DNA of 45,566 bases from DSWT01 sp035415725 (GTDB taxonomy: Bacteria > Chloroflexota > Anaerolineae > B4-G1 > SLSP01). The notes beneath the pieces are model-generated. The model saw nothing but the letters and a program-made list of their open reading frames with translations, did not search any database and had not been told where the DNA came from. This document shows, piece by piece, positions 16,817 through 24,493 of the stretch (positions are counted from its first letter, which is position 1; each line of letters begins with the position of its first letter). The stretch is taken from positions 1 to 45,566 of the forward strand of contig DAOOGN010000022.1 in assembly GCA_035415725.1 (NCBI GenBank). Reading direction: 5' to 3'. Made by a program: the position numbers and the translations under genes.

Positions 16817-16845
16817 TGTAGGACGAATTGCCCATTCACCCTACA
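16817..16845. repeat. GAATTGCCCATTC hairpin repeat
   Basis: TGTAGGACGAAT (16817-16828) and ATTCACCCTACA (16834-16845) form a 12-bp imperfect stem around TGCCC, in the gcvH-gcvPA gap. The same core, GCGAATTGCCCATTCGC, occurs at 35599-35615, and a relative, GTAGGACGCATGGTCCATTC, lies near 40722-40741. It is a dispersed palindrome family without coding capacity. Confidence 0.55.
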
Positions 16846-16873
16846 GAACCACTGATTGTATACGAGGAGTCCA

Positions 16874-18256
16874 ATGATGGTCTATGTACCGCATACTGAT
16901 GTAGAACGTCGAGAAATGTTAGCCGCGATAGGAGTGAATCGCTTGGAGGACCTTTTCCAGGACATCCCCGAAGGATTCCGCTATCCCCCGCTCGATCTCC
17001 CGGAGCCGCTATCGGAGATGGAGATCTTACAAGAACTGCAATTTCTCGCTGCGTTGAACTTGAACGCGAACACCACCCCCACCTTCCTGGGCGCGGGGGC
17101 CTATCGCCATTGGGTTCCCAGCGTCGTGGATGACGTCATCAGCCGGGGAGAATTCTACACCGCCTATACTCCCTATCAGGCCGAGGTGAGTCAAGGCACT
17201 CTGCAGGCCATCTTCGAATACGAGAGCATGATCTGCGACCTCACCGGTATGGAAGTCGCCAATGCCAGCCACTACGACGGTGCGACGGCAGCCGCGGAAG
17301 CCGTCATCCAGGCGTACAATGTCTTCCGCAAGAAGCGCACCAAAATCGTGATCGCGCCTGCTGTCCATCCCCATTACCGGCAGGTCATCCACACATACAC
17401 CCAGGGGATGGGGCTGGAAATCGTCGGGGGAGACGATCCCACCACGCCGCTGGAGCACTTGCTCGACATGGTGGATGCACAAACGGCCTGTCTCATCCTG
17501 CAAACGCCGGACTTTCTGGGACGGTTGATCAACCTGGAAGGTGTCGCCGACCACGTCCACGCGCGCGGTGAGGGGACGTTGGTGGCCGTGGTGGTCAATC
17601 CCCTCAGCCTGGGATTGCTCAAACCGCCCGGCGCCTACGGTGCCGACATCGTCCTCGGCGAGGGGCAGCCGCTGGGTTTGGGGCTTAACTTCGGCGGACC
17701 GTATCTTGGCTTTTACGCCACCCGGATGCAATACGCCCGCCACATGGCCGGAAGGTTGGTCGGCAGGACGGTGGATGTCGCGGGCAAAGACGGCTACGTG
17801 ATGACGCTCACCACCCGCGAGCAACACATCCGCCGCGACAAAGCGACCTCGAACATCTGCAGCAACGAGGGATTGATGGCTCTGGCGGCGACCGTCTACA
17901 TGGCCGCTCTGGGTCAACATGGGCTGCGTAAAATCGCCGCGTTGAATTACCACAAAGCGCACTACGCCGCCGACGTCATCGACGAGTTGGAGGGATTCTC
18001 CGTCATCAAGAACCGCCCCTTCTTCAACGAGTTCATCGTCCGCTGCCCGGCGTCGGTTGACGAGATCAATGCTTTCCTCCTCAACGACATCGAAGAAGTG
18101 GCGATCATCGGTGGCTACAATCTGGCGCGCGCTTATCCCCGTCTGAAAAATCACATGCTGGTCGCCGTGACCGAGATGAACTCGCGCCACGAAATCGATC
18201 TGTTTGCGGAGGCGCTGGGCGCATTTCCCGCCGAGAACAGGAGGAATGACCGATGA
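16874..18256 (+). CDS. gcvPA: glycine dehydrogenase (decarboxylating) subunit 1
   Basis: A 460-residue N-terminal-type half of the PLP-dependent P protein, the form found split in many bacteria and archaea. Seen: FLGAGAYRHWVPSVVDDV, YTPYQAEVSQGTLQ, MTGMEVANASHYDGATAAAEA and the glycine-rich FGGPYLGFYATR. With subunit 2 it decarboxylates glycine and transfers the aminomethyl group to GcvH. The start is placed at ATG 16874, which has GAGGAG 4 bases upstream and leads into MVYVPHTD; an upstream in-frame TTG (16856) lacks a ribosome site. It overlaps gcvPB by ATGA. Confidence 0.95.
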   Translation: MMVYVPHTDVERREMLAAIGVNRLEDLFQDIPEGFRYPPLDLPEPLSEMEILQELQFLAALNLNANTTPTFLGAGAYRHWVPSVVDDVISRGEFYTAYTPYQAEVSQGTLQAIFEYESMICDLTGMEVANASHYDGATAAAEAVIQAYNVFRKKRTKIVIAPAVHPHYRQVIHTYTQGMGLEIVGGDDPTTPLEHLLDMVDAQTACLILQTPDFLGRLINLEGVADHVHARGEGTLVAVVVNPLSLGLLKPPGAYGADIVLGEGQPLGLGLNFGGPYLGFYATRMQYARHMAGRLVGRTVDVAGKDGYVMTLTTREQHIRRDKATSNICSNEGLMALAATVYMAALGQHGLRKIAALNYHKAHYAADVIDELEGFSVIKNRPFFNEFIVRCPASVDEINAFLLNDIEEVAIIGGYNLARAYPRLKNHMLVAVTEMNSRHEIDLFAEALGAFPAENRRNDR

Positions 18257-19704
18257 CCGAACCCTTGATTTACGAATTGTCGTCGCCGGGACGTGAAGGC
18301 GTTAAACCTCCCCACCTGGATGTTCCGGAGAGTGCCCTGCCTATCGGCTTGCTGCGCGAGGAATTGCCGCTTCCCGAAGTTAGCGAGATTGACGTGGTGC
18401 GCCACTATCTACGGCTTTCACAACTGAATTACGCCATCGACAAGGGCATGTATCCGCTGGGGTCCTGCACGATGAAGTTCAACCCTAAAGTCAACGAAGT
18501 CGCCGCACGATTGGCCGGGTTCACCGGTATCCATCCGCTGCAAGACGTGAACTCGATCCAGGGGGCGCTGTACGTGATGTACGCAGTCCAGGAGTACCTC
18601 AAAGAAATCGGTGGTTTTGCTGCCGTGAGCCTGCAGCCCGCTGCCGGCGCGCACGGCGAGCTGACGGGGGTGCTCATCATGCGGAAGTATCACCTGGATC
18701 ACGGGGATGCCGCCCGCGACACTATTCTGGTGCCCGACTCGGCGCACGGGACCAACCCCGCGTCCACGAGTATGAGCGGCCTGCGCGTGGTAGAAATCCC
18801 CTCCGACGCGCGCGGCAACATTGCTCTGGACGCGTTGCGCGCCCAGGCGTGTGAGCGCGTCGTGGGGTTGATGCTCACGAATCCCAACACGCTGGGACTG
18901 TTTGAAGAGCACCTGGAAGAAGTGGTCGAGATCGTCCACGGGTGTGGGGGGCTGGTGTACGGGGATGGCGCGAATATGAACGCTCTTACCGGCATCATGC
19001 GCCCCGGCGATGCCGGGATCGACGTGATGCACTTCAACCTGCACAAAACCTTCAGCACGCCGCACGGCGGCGGTGGGCCGGGCAGTGGCCCGGTCGGCGT
19101 TGCTGCCCGCCTGGCGGATTATCTCCCTGCCCCCATCGTCGTGCTCGATCCAGAATCCTCGGCGGAGGAATCCCCCACCTTCACCTTCTACGATCCTCCT
19201 CAATCCATTGGACGGGTCAAAGCCTTCTGGGGGCAGTTCGGCGTCATCGTGCGCGCTTATACGTACATGCGGATGTTGGGTAGGGAAGGTCTGCGACAAG
19301 CCGCCGAACACGCCGTGCTCAATGCAAATTACCTGCTTAGCCGCATCAAGGGAACATACCCCCTGCCTTATGACCGCCTCTGCAAGCACGAATTCGTGGT
19401 GGAAGGCCATCTCAAAGACGCGCCCGATATTCACGCGCTTGACATCGCCAAGCGCCTCATCGATTACGGCGTCCATCCGCCCACCAACTACTTTCCGCTC
19501 ATCGTGCCCGAAGCTCTGATGATCGAGCCGACGGAGACAGAGAGCCGGCAATCGCTGGACCACTACGCCGACATCCTGCTCACCATCGCCGACGAGGCGC
19601 GCCATACGCCGGAACTGCTCCAGGAAGCGCCGCACAACGCCCCTGTCCGGCGTCTGGACGAAGTCAGAGCAGCGCGTCATCCTGTGCTCCGCTACGAGCA
19701 TTGA
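18253..19704 (+). CDS. gcvPB: glycine dehydrogenase (decarboxylating) subunit 2
   Basis: A 483-residue catalytic half of the split P protein. The PLP-binding lysine is in HFNLHKTFSTPHGGGGPGSG (K265); LGSCTMKFNPK near the N-terminus and DSAHGTNPAS are further family motifs. It forms the active heterotetramer with gcvPA. The start codon overlaps the gcvPA stop (ATGA), so the subunits are translationally coupled at equal levels. A hairpin 8 bp after the stop probably ends the gcv transcript. Confidence 0.95.
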   Translation: MTEPLIYELSSPGREGVKPPHLDVPESALPIGLLREELPLPEVSEIDVVRHYLRLSQLNYAIDKGMYPLGSCTMKFNPKVNEVAARLAGFTGIHPLQDVNSIQGALYVMYAVQEYLKEIGGFAAVSLQPAAGAHGELTGVLIMRKYHLDHGDAARDTILVPDSAHGTNPASTSMSGLRVVEIPSDARGNIALDALRAQACERVVGLMLTNPNTLGLFEEHLEEVVEIVHGCGGLVYGDGANMNALTGIMRPGDAGIDVMHFNLHKTFSTPHGGGGPGSGPVGVAARLADYLPAPIVVLDPESSAEESPTFTFYDPPQSIGRVKAFWGQFGVIVRAYTYMRMLGREGLRQAAEHAVLNANYLLSRIKGTYPLPYDRLCKHEFVVEGHLKDAPDIHALDIAKRLIDYGVHPPTNYFPLIVPEALMIEPTETESRQSLDHYADILLTIADEARHTPELLQEAPHNAPVRRLDEVRAARHPVLRYEH

Positions 19705-19711
19705 ACGAAAC

Positions 19712-19748
19712 TTTGCTCCCTGGCGCAGGCTTTTGCACAGGGAACAAA
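19712..19748 (+). terminator. probable terminator after gcvPB
   Basis: TTTGCTCCCTG (19712-19722) pairs with CAGGGAACAAA (19738-19748) with one mismatch around a 15-base loop, 8 bp after the gcvPB stop codon. There is no strong T run after it, so efficiency is uncertain. Confidence 0.5.
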
Positions 19749-19782
19749 AACAATGGGGAAGGGTGTGGCCTTCTCTTTTTGT

Positions 19783-19811
19783 TTGTTCTCTCCCCCGGCT
19801 CGTGGTATAAT
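19783..19811 (+). promoter_or_regulatory. predicted promoter upstream of the DUF2085-lgt group
   Basis: TTGTTC (19783-19788), a 17-bp spacer and a perfect TATAAT (19806-19811) preceded by TGG, giving an extended -10 (TGnTATAAT). It lies about 145 bp before the DUF2085 gene start, in a gap whose small open frames show no family features. Confidence 0.5.
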
Positions 19812-19956
19812 GACGCCAATGAGCAGAGGGGAGGGTAGCCAGTGCATCCTTTCTACCACAGGAAGCGCAACACCCATGGTCAGAAAAACGCGAAGGGAGA
19901 TTCTTCTTGCCTGGCCCCAGCGTCAGCAGTCTGGGGATTGAGCGACGAGGGAGCGG

Positions 19957-20757
19957 ATGGAATCTGAGAATCTGAACCAACACACACCGGACGCAGAGGA
20001 CATTCTGAACGAAGCGCAACGCCGTATCAAGGAGCGGATGCAGCAGCAAGTTCCTCCGCGACGACGCACTCTGGTTAAGAAATTAAACCGGCTCGTCTTC
20101 TGGCTGGCACGCCACTGGCTGGCAGTGTTCAACACCCTGACAGGGCTTTTCTTGGGAGGCGCCTTATTGGCGCCGGTTCTGCTGAAAATCGGTCTGTCAG
20201 GAATGGCCCATCTGCTCTACATGATCTATGCGCGAGTATGCCACCAATATCCTTTCCGTTCGTGGTTCTTTTTCGGACCGCACATGGCCTATCCTCTGAC
20301 CAACCCTATTCATATCGTTGCCATGAACAAACTGAGCGATTTTAACGGTGACGCGCAGATCGGTTACAAGACGGCACTCTGCCAACGCGACATTGCCATC
20401 TACGGATGTATCCTTTTGGCCGGGCTGCTGTACGGCGTGTTGCGCACCGGCAAACGCCCCCGTCCCTGGCCTATGTGGCAATACTTCATCTTTGGCATCC
20501 TGCCGATGCTGCTCGATGGCGGCATCCAATGGCTTTCTTACTTTATGTGGGTTTTCTTTCCGTCCCTCATTCCCGAACCTTTCGAAACCACGCCCTTGAT
20601 GCGGACACTCACCGGCATATTTTTTGGGGTGGGGATCGTCGCCACTGCTTATCCCTACCTGAACGAGTATTTTGAGGACGTGTATCACACGCTTCAGCGA
20701 AAATTCAGCGAAGCGGACATACCATGGGAGGTCACAGCACATGATACCACCTGTTGA
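19957..20757 (+). CDS. DUF2085 family membrane protein
   Basis: A 266-residue protein with a charged N-terminal cytoplasmic tail (about 45 residues, helical) and about five membrane helices. Family marks are RVCHQYPFRSWFFFG and the later ALCQRDIAIYG, the conserved CHQ and CQRD motifs of DUF2085, which could bind metal. The function of the family is not known to me. The ATG at 19957 has GAGGGAGCGG upstream. The last 17 bp overlap the start of lgt, implying a shared transcript; a link to lipoprotein or envelope biology is possible from position alone. Confidence 0.85.
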   Translation: MESENLNQHTPDAEDILNEAQRRIKERMQQQVPPRRRTLVKKLNRLVFWLARHWLAVFNTLTGLFLGGALLAPVLLKIGLSGMAHLLYMIYARVCHQYPFRSWFFFGPHMAYPLTNPIHIVAMNKLSDFNGDAQIGYKTALCQRDIAIYGCILLAGLLYGVLRTGKRPRPWPMWQYFIFGILPMLLDGGIQWLSYFMWVFFPSLIPEPFETTPLMRTLTGIFFGVGIVATAYPYLNEYFEDVYHTLQRKFSEADIPWEVTAHDTTC

Positions 20758-21571
20758 TCCAGTCTTGTTCCAAATTGGCCCGCTTGGCGTGCACTGGTAC
20801 GGCATTCTGATCGTCACCGGCATCATTCTGGGCGCCAACGTTGCCGCGTACCTGGCGAAAAACGCCGGGCAAGACCCGGAGACGATCTGGGATATGCTGA
20901 TTATCGTCGTCATCCTGGCGATTATCGGCGCGCGTATCTACCATGTCTTTTCCCAACCGAGTGAGGGGTTGATCGGTTGGAACTACTACAAGGACAATCT
21001 CCTGGAGGCGCTTTACATCTGGAACGGCGGACTGGGCATCTACGGCGCCATCATCGGCGGGATACTCGGTGTGATCCTCTTTACGGCCAGACGCAAACTG
21101 CGGCCGCTTCAATGGCTGGATTTCGCCGCGCCGGGCATGGCCGTCGGGCAATCCATCGGGCGCTGGGGCAATTACGTCAACATCGAGCTGTATGGCCCAC
21201 CGACCACTCTTCCCTGGGGGCTACGGGTGCCGGCGCGTTACCGTATCGCGCCTTACACGGACTTGATCCAGTATCCGGAGAGCACCCTGTTCCATCCCAC
21301 CTTCCTTTACGAGTCCCTGGCGGCGTTGGCGCTTTTTCTGCTGCTGTTATGGATCGCCACACACTTCCGCGACAAGTTGCAGGAAGGTGATTTGTTGGTG
21401 GGTTACTTGATGGGCTATGCCGTCATCCGCTTCTGCACCGAAATGCTGCGCCCCGATGCCTGGATGGTCGGTAACATCGCTGCCGCTCAATTATTTGCCT
21501 TGATCTTTTTCATCACCGGAGCCGCCTATCTGCTCGTGCGTCATGGGTGGCTTCCACGCCAAGCGCGCTAG
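20741..21571 (+). CDS. lgt: prolipoprotein diacylglyceryl transferase
   Basis: A 276-residue integral membrane enzyme that transfers diacylglycerol from phosphatidylglycerol to the lipobox Cys of prolipoproteins. Seen: LGPLGVHWYGILIV-like first helix (IGPLGVHWYG), GARIYHVF, WNGGLGIYGAIIGG (a variant of the H/N-GGL region), and the Lgt signature GQSIGRWGNYVNIELYG, then HPTFLYESL. About seven membrane helices. The start is taken as ATG 20741, where the conserved MIPPVDP region begins; the longer frame from 20672 runs inside the DUF2085 gene and is not conserved-looking. Confidence 0.95.
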   Translation: MIPPVDPVLFQIGPLGVHWYGILIVTGIILGANVAAYLAKNAGQDPETIWDMLIIVVILAIIGARIYHVFSQPSEGLIGWNYYKDNLLEALYIWNGGLGIYGAIIGGILGVILFTARRKLRPLQWLDFAAPGMAVGQSIGRWGNYVNIELYGPPTTLPWGLRVPARYRIAPYTDLIQYPESTLFHPTFLYESLAALALFLLLLWIATHFRDKLQEGDLLVGYLMGYAVIRFCTEMLRPDAWMVGNIAAAQLFALIFFITGAAYLLVRHGWLPRQAR

Positions 21572-21634
21572 CACCCGTGGACCATGTGACCTTCAACTTT
21601 CGGCTGTGGACTTTCGACTCATAGGAGGGACGGC

Positions 21635-22330
21635 ATGCCCTGGGCAGAAGCGTTGATACACTTTCAAGAGATCGATCTCGAGCTACAACGGCTTGACCAA
21701 AGGCTGGCCGCAATCCAAACCATCCTCCAGGACGAATCCGAGCTATCGTCGGCCCGACAACATGCCGAACAAGCAGCCCAGGCAGCGCATGAGGCGAACA
21801 AAGCGCAGAAAGACATCGAGTTTGAACTGCAAAGAGTGCAAACCGATCTCCAACAGACCGAGCAGCGCCTTTACGGCGGCAGTGTCACCCAGCCCCGGCA
21901 ACTCGAGGATCTGCAGGCCAAAGCGCAGTCCCTGCGGCGGCGGATCGCTAAACTCGAAGACGACCTGCTTGAAGCGATGGTCGCGCGCGAGGAGGCCGAC
22001 GAGACCGCTGCCACTGCCGCGTCCGATCTACAACAGATGACCGTACAGCGGGAAGCGCTTTGTTGTCATCTCACCGCCGAACGCGAGGAACTCGAAACGC
22101 ATAGACAAACACTGCACCAAGAAGCACAACACGTCAAAGAGAAGATTCCACCGGCCATTCTTGATTCTTACGATTATCTGACCAGCAGAACCGGTGGCAT
22201 TCCTGTCGCGCGGCTCAACGGTGATATATGCAGCATGTGTGGAATAGAAGTGCTGAAGCCAACCCAGCGCAAAGTCAGAAACGGTGAGGAGGCCTATTGT
22301 GATGGCTGTCGTCGTCTGCTCGTCGCCTGA
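21635..22330 (+). CDS. coiled-coil protein with C4 zinc ribbon (COG1579-like)
   Basis: A 231-residue protein with a long antiparallel-type coiled coil (about residues 5-175), then a C-terminal zinc ribbon with CSMCGIEV and YCDGC (four Cys). The pattern matches the COG1579/zf-RING_7 family of bacterial nucleic-acid or ribosome-associated proteins, whose roles are only partly known. ATG 21635 has AGGAGGGACGGC upstream. It is separated from lgt by 63 bp and followed by a strong hairpin, so it likely ends this transcription unit. Confidence 0.85.
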   Translation: MPWAEALIHFQEIDLELQRLDQRLAAIQTILQDESELSSARQHAEQAAQAAHEANKAQKDIEFELQRVQTDLQQTEQRLYGGSVTQPRQLEDLQAKAQSLRRRIAKLEDDLLEAMVAREEADETAATAASDLQQMTVQREALCCHLTAEREELETHRQTLHQEAQHVKEKIPPAILDSYDYLTSRTGGIPVARLNGDICSMCGIEVLKPTQRKVRNGEEAYCDGCRRLLVA

Positions 22331-22350
22331 CGCATCACCGTGCCTTAAAC

Positions 22351-22382
22351 AGAAACACGCCCCTGAGCAGGGGCGTGTTTCT
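22351..22382 (+). terminator. perfect 14-bp stem hairpin after the zinc-ribbon gene
   Basis: AGAAACACGCCCCT (22351-22364) pairs perfectly with AGGGGCGTGTTTCT (22369-22382) around GAGC, 21 bp after the stop codon. The stem has an A-rich left side and a T-rich right side (GTTTCT), as expected for an intrinsic terminator, with no long T tail. Confidence 0.7.
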
Positions 22383-22493
22383 ACGAAAGGAGGGTAACCA
22401 ACTGCGTTATGGTCAGGAGGGCGGGGCTCCTTACCAAACGCTAACCTTATTATAGTTTCTTACCAAAATCTAGCAATAGGAAAAAAGTACTAT

Positions 22494-24012
22494 ATGAAGG
22501 TCATTATGAAGAGAAAATCGGCACTGGCAACGTGGATCCAGCATATCACCCACCTATCCATTGCCCAACTGTGGGGGCTCACCCTACTGGCAGGGATTTT
22601 TATCTTCCTCAACACGCATCCCATCCGACCTCACGATTTCTGGTGGCACGTGCGCGCCGGACAAGAGATCGTCACTACGGGGCACATCCCCGTCTACGAT
22701 ACGTATTCCAGCACGGTGCGTGGGACCCCCTACAACTACACGGTGTACTGGCTGGCGGAAGTCGTAATGTATCACGTGTACACACTCGGCGGTCCGGCAC
22801 TCAGCGTTTTCTTACACAGCGTTTTGATCACCGCCGGGTACGCACTGCTCTTGTGGCAATGTCGCCTGCAGAGCGGGTATTGGCGCATCGGGGCATTGTG
22901 CGTCTTTGTCGCGGCGGCGCTCGGCATCAACAGTTGGAACGTACGCCCTCAAACCATCACTTTTTTGCTCGGACCGGTATATCTCTGCACCATGGCGCTC
23001 TACACACGCCGACCGCGCCCCGCGCTGCTGGCCGTTTTCCCGCTGGGGATGCTCGTGTGGGTCAACAGTCACGGCAGTTTTCCCCTCGGTATTCTGTTGG
23101 TGGGTATCTGGCTGGTGGATGGGTGGACGATGCGACGCAAAACCCCACGTCCGCTGTGGCCCGACGCCCTGGTGGCCCTGGTTTCGACCGCGCTCGCCAG
23201 CTTGCTCAATCCGCAAGGAGTGGGAATGGTCCGTTATCTGGTCGGCATGGGGCAAAATCCGGCAGTACAAAAGCTTGTCCCGGAATGGGCCGCGCCCACA
23301 TTCCACGGTGTAGACGGCGCCACATTCTACGTTGTGCTCGCGCTCGGCGGCCTGTTGCTGTTCTTTTCACGGCGCAACCTGCGTCTCTCCCACGTTCTGA
23401 CCTTGGCGGCCTTTGGCGCATTGAGCCTGCGCACATCGCGCGGCATTCCCTGGTTTGGCATAACGCTGGCGCCCATCGTCGCCGACCTGCTGCCCCCCCC
23501 TGCTGGTAAAAAGCGGATTGCACCTGGCAGAAAGCCCGCCAACGACGACCAGCCTGCGCATCAATCGGATCTACCTGGCGCTGTTAGCCGTGTGTGTGGT
23601 GGGGACCTTGCCGTGGTTCAAATCCTATCTTGCACTGCCGGAGAAAAAAGCGGGGCTGATCTCCGCCGAGACGCCCATCCAGGCCACGGCATATTTGTTG
23701 GAATCCGGCTGTCCTACGCCCATCTTCAACGAAGTGGGCTTTGGCAGTTACCTGATCTGGGCAGCACAACCGGCCTACCCGGTCTTCGTGGACCCACGTA
23801 TCGATCTCTATCCGCTGGATCTGTGGCTGGACTACATCCGCATCTCTGTCGCCGCGCCGGGTTGGGATGAACGGCTCGAATCGTATGGCGTGCGCACGCT
23901 GATGCTCAGTCCGCAGACACAGGCCGGGTTGGTCGCGGCGGCCCGTGCATCCGGGCGGTGGAGAGTAGTCTACGAAGATACGGCAAGTGTCATTCTGGTG
24001 CGTGAAGAGTAA
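22494..24012 (+). pseudogene. polytopic membrane protein, split by a frameshift in a C8 run
   Basis: Two overlapping frames together encode one protein. The first part (from ATG 22494; ATG 22506 is an alternative) has about nine to ten hydrophobic segments and motifs HDFWWHVRAGQEIV and INSWNVRPQT. The second continues with a last membrane helix (IYLALLAVCVVGTLPWF) and the extracytoplasmic tail FNEVGFGSYLIW...VFVDPRIDLYP. At 23493-23500 there is a run of eight C; reading seven would join the frames as LLPPLLVKSGLHLAESPP and give about 505 residues. As written, the first frame ends at 23870 with an unrelated tail. This could be a sequencing error or slipped-strand switching. The family resembles GT-C-like or uncharacterised Chloroflexota membrane proteins; no catalytic motif is certain. 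Confidence 0.75.
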
Positions 24013-24136
24013 ATAGACGAATAATAAAATGAGAAGGTCTGGTCGTCGCTAGCTATTGTGCAACTTGAGGCATTACACTTACCCGTTGCAATTCAGGTTG
24101 GCGTGCTAATATGAATGCTGGTTTCTTGTCTGGTCT

Positions 24137-24195
24137 GACTCTTCTGAAAATAGCCCCAGAGTACCCAGAGTTCACAGAGAAAAACACAAATTCTT
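24137..24195 (+). repeat. dispersed repeat B, copy 1
   Basis: A 59-bp stretch beginning GACTCTTCTGAAAATAGCCC and containing GAGTTCACAGAGAAAAACAC is almost identical to 29124-29182 and 40608-40666. It is non-coding and abuts the MITE-like copy that starts near 24201. Confidence 0.7.
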
Positions 24196-24200
24196 TCTCA

Positions 24201-24447
24201 TTCCCCAACCCCTTTCTCCCCCGCAAGCGGGGAAGAAGGGGGCAAGAGGGGGGTGTGGCGGGCGGCTTCGCCGCCCGCCACACCCCCACCCAGAATCCCC
24301 CTTCCTGGGGGGAAGGGGGGCAGGGGGAATGGGCTGATAGAAACACGAATATCTTGTCATACAGAAGCACCTGGCATACCAAAGTCTACGCCAAACCTGG
24401 CATAGGGAATAAGTGGCTTCGTCAGGTTTACTAGCCTGAATAGATAC
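24201..24447 (+). mobile_element. MITE-like family copy lacking its left end
   Basis: From about 24201 this copy matches the 330-bp element at 3109-3438 in the same orientation: CAACCCCTTTCTCCCCCGCA, the GGCGGGCGGC-TTCG-CCGCCCGCC palindrome, CATACAGAAGCACCTGGC, AAAGTCTACGCCAAACCTGG and the right end TTTACTAGCCTGAATAGATAC at 24427-24447. The left end is replaced by repeat B (24137-24195) and unrelated sequence. It ends 46 bp before the next gene. Confidence 0.75.
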
Positions 24448-24493
24448 CTATTTTCAATCATCACGCGAAGTTCCAGAGAAAGGAGATATATCA

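Noticed and set aside
17027..18190. 387-codon open frame on the minus strand opposite gcvPA
   Set aside because: Antisense of a well-supported gene, no recognisable domain.
19753..19941. Small plus-strand open frame between gcvPB and the DUF2085 gene
   Set aside because: It spans the predicted promoter, has no ribosome site and no conserved features.
18418..20049. 543-codon open frame on the minus strand opposite gcvPB
   Set aside because: Composition is that of an antisense shadow; gcvPB on the plus strand has all family motifs and coupled translation.
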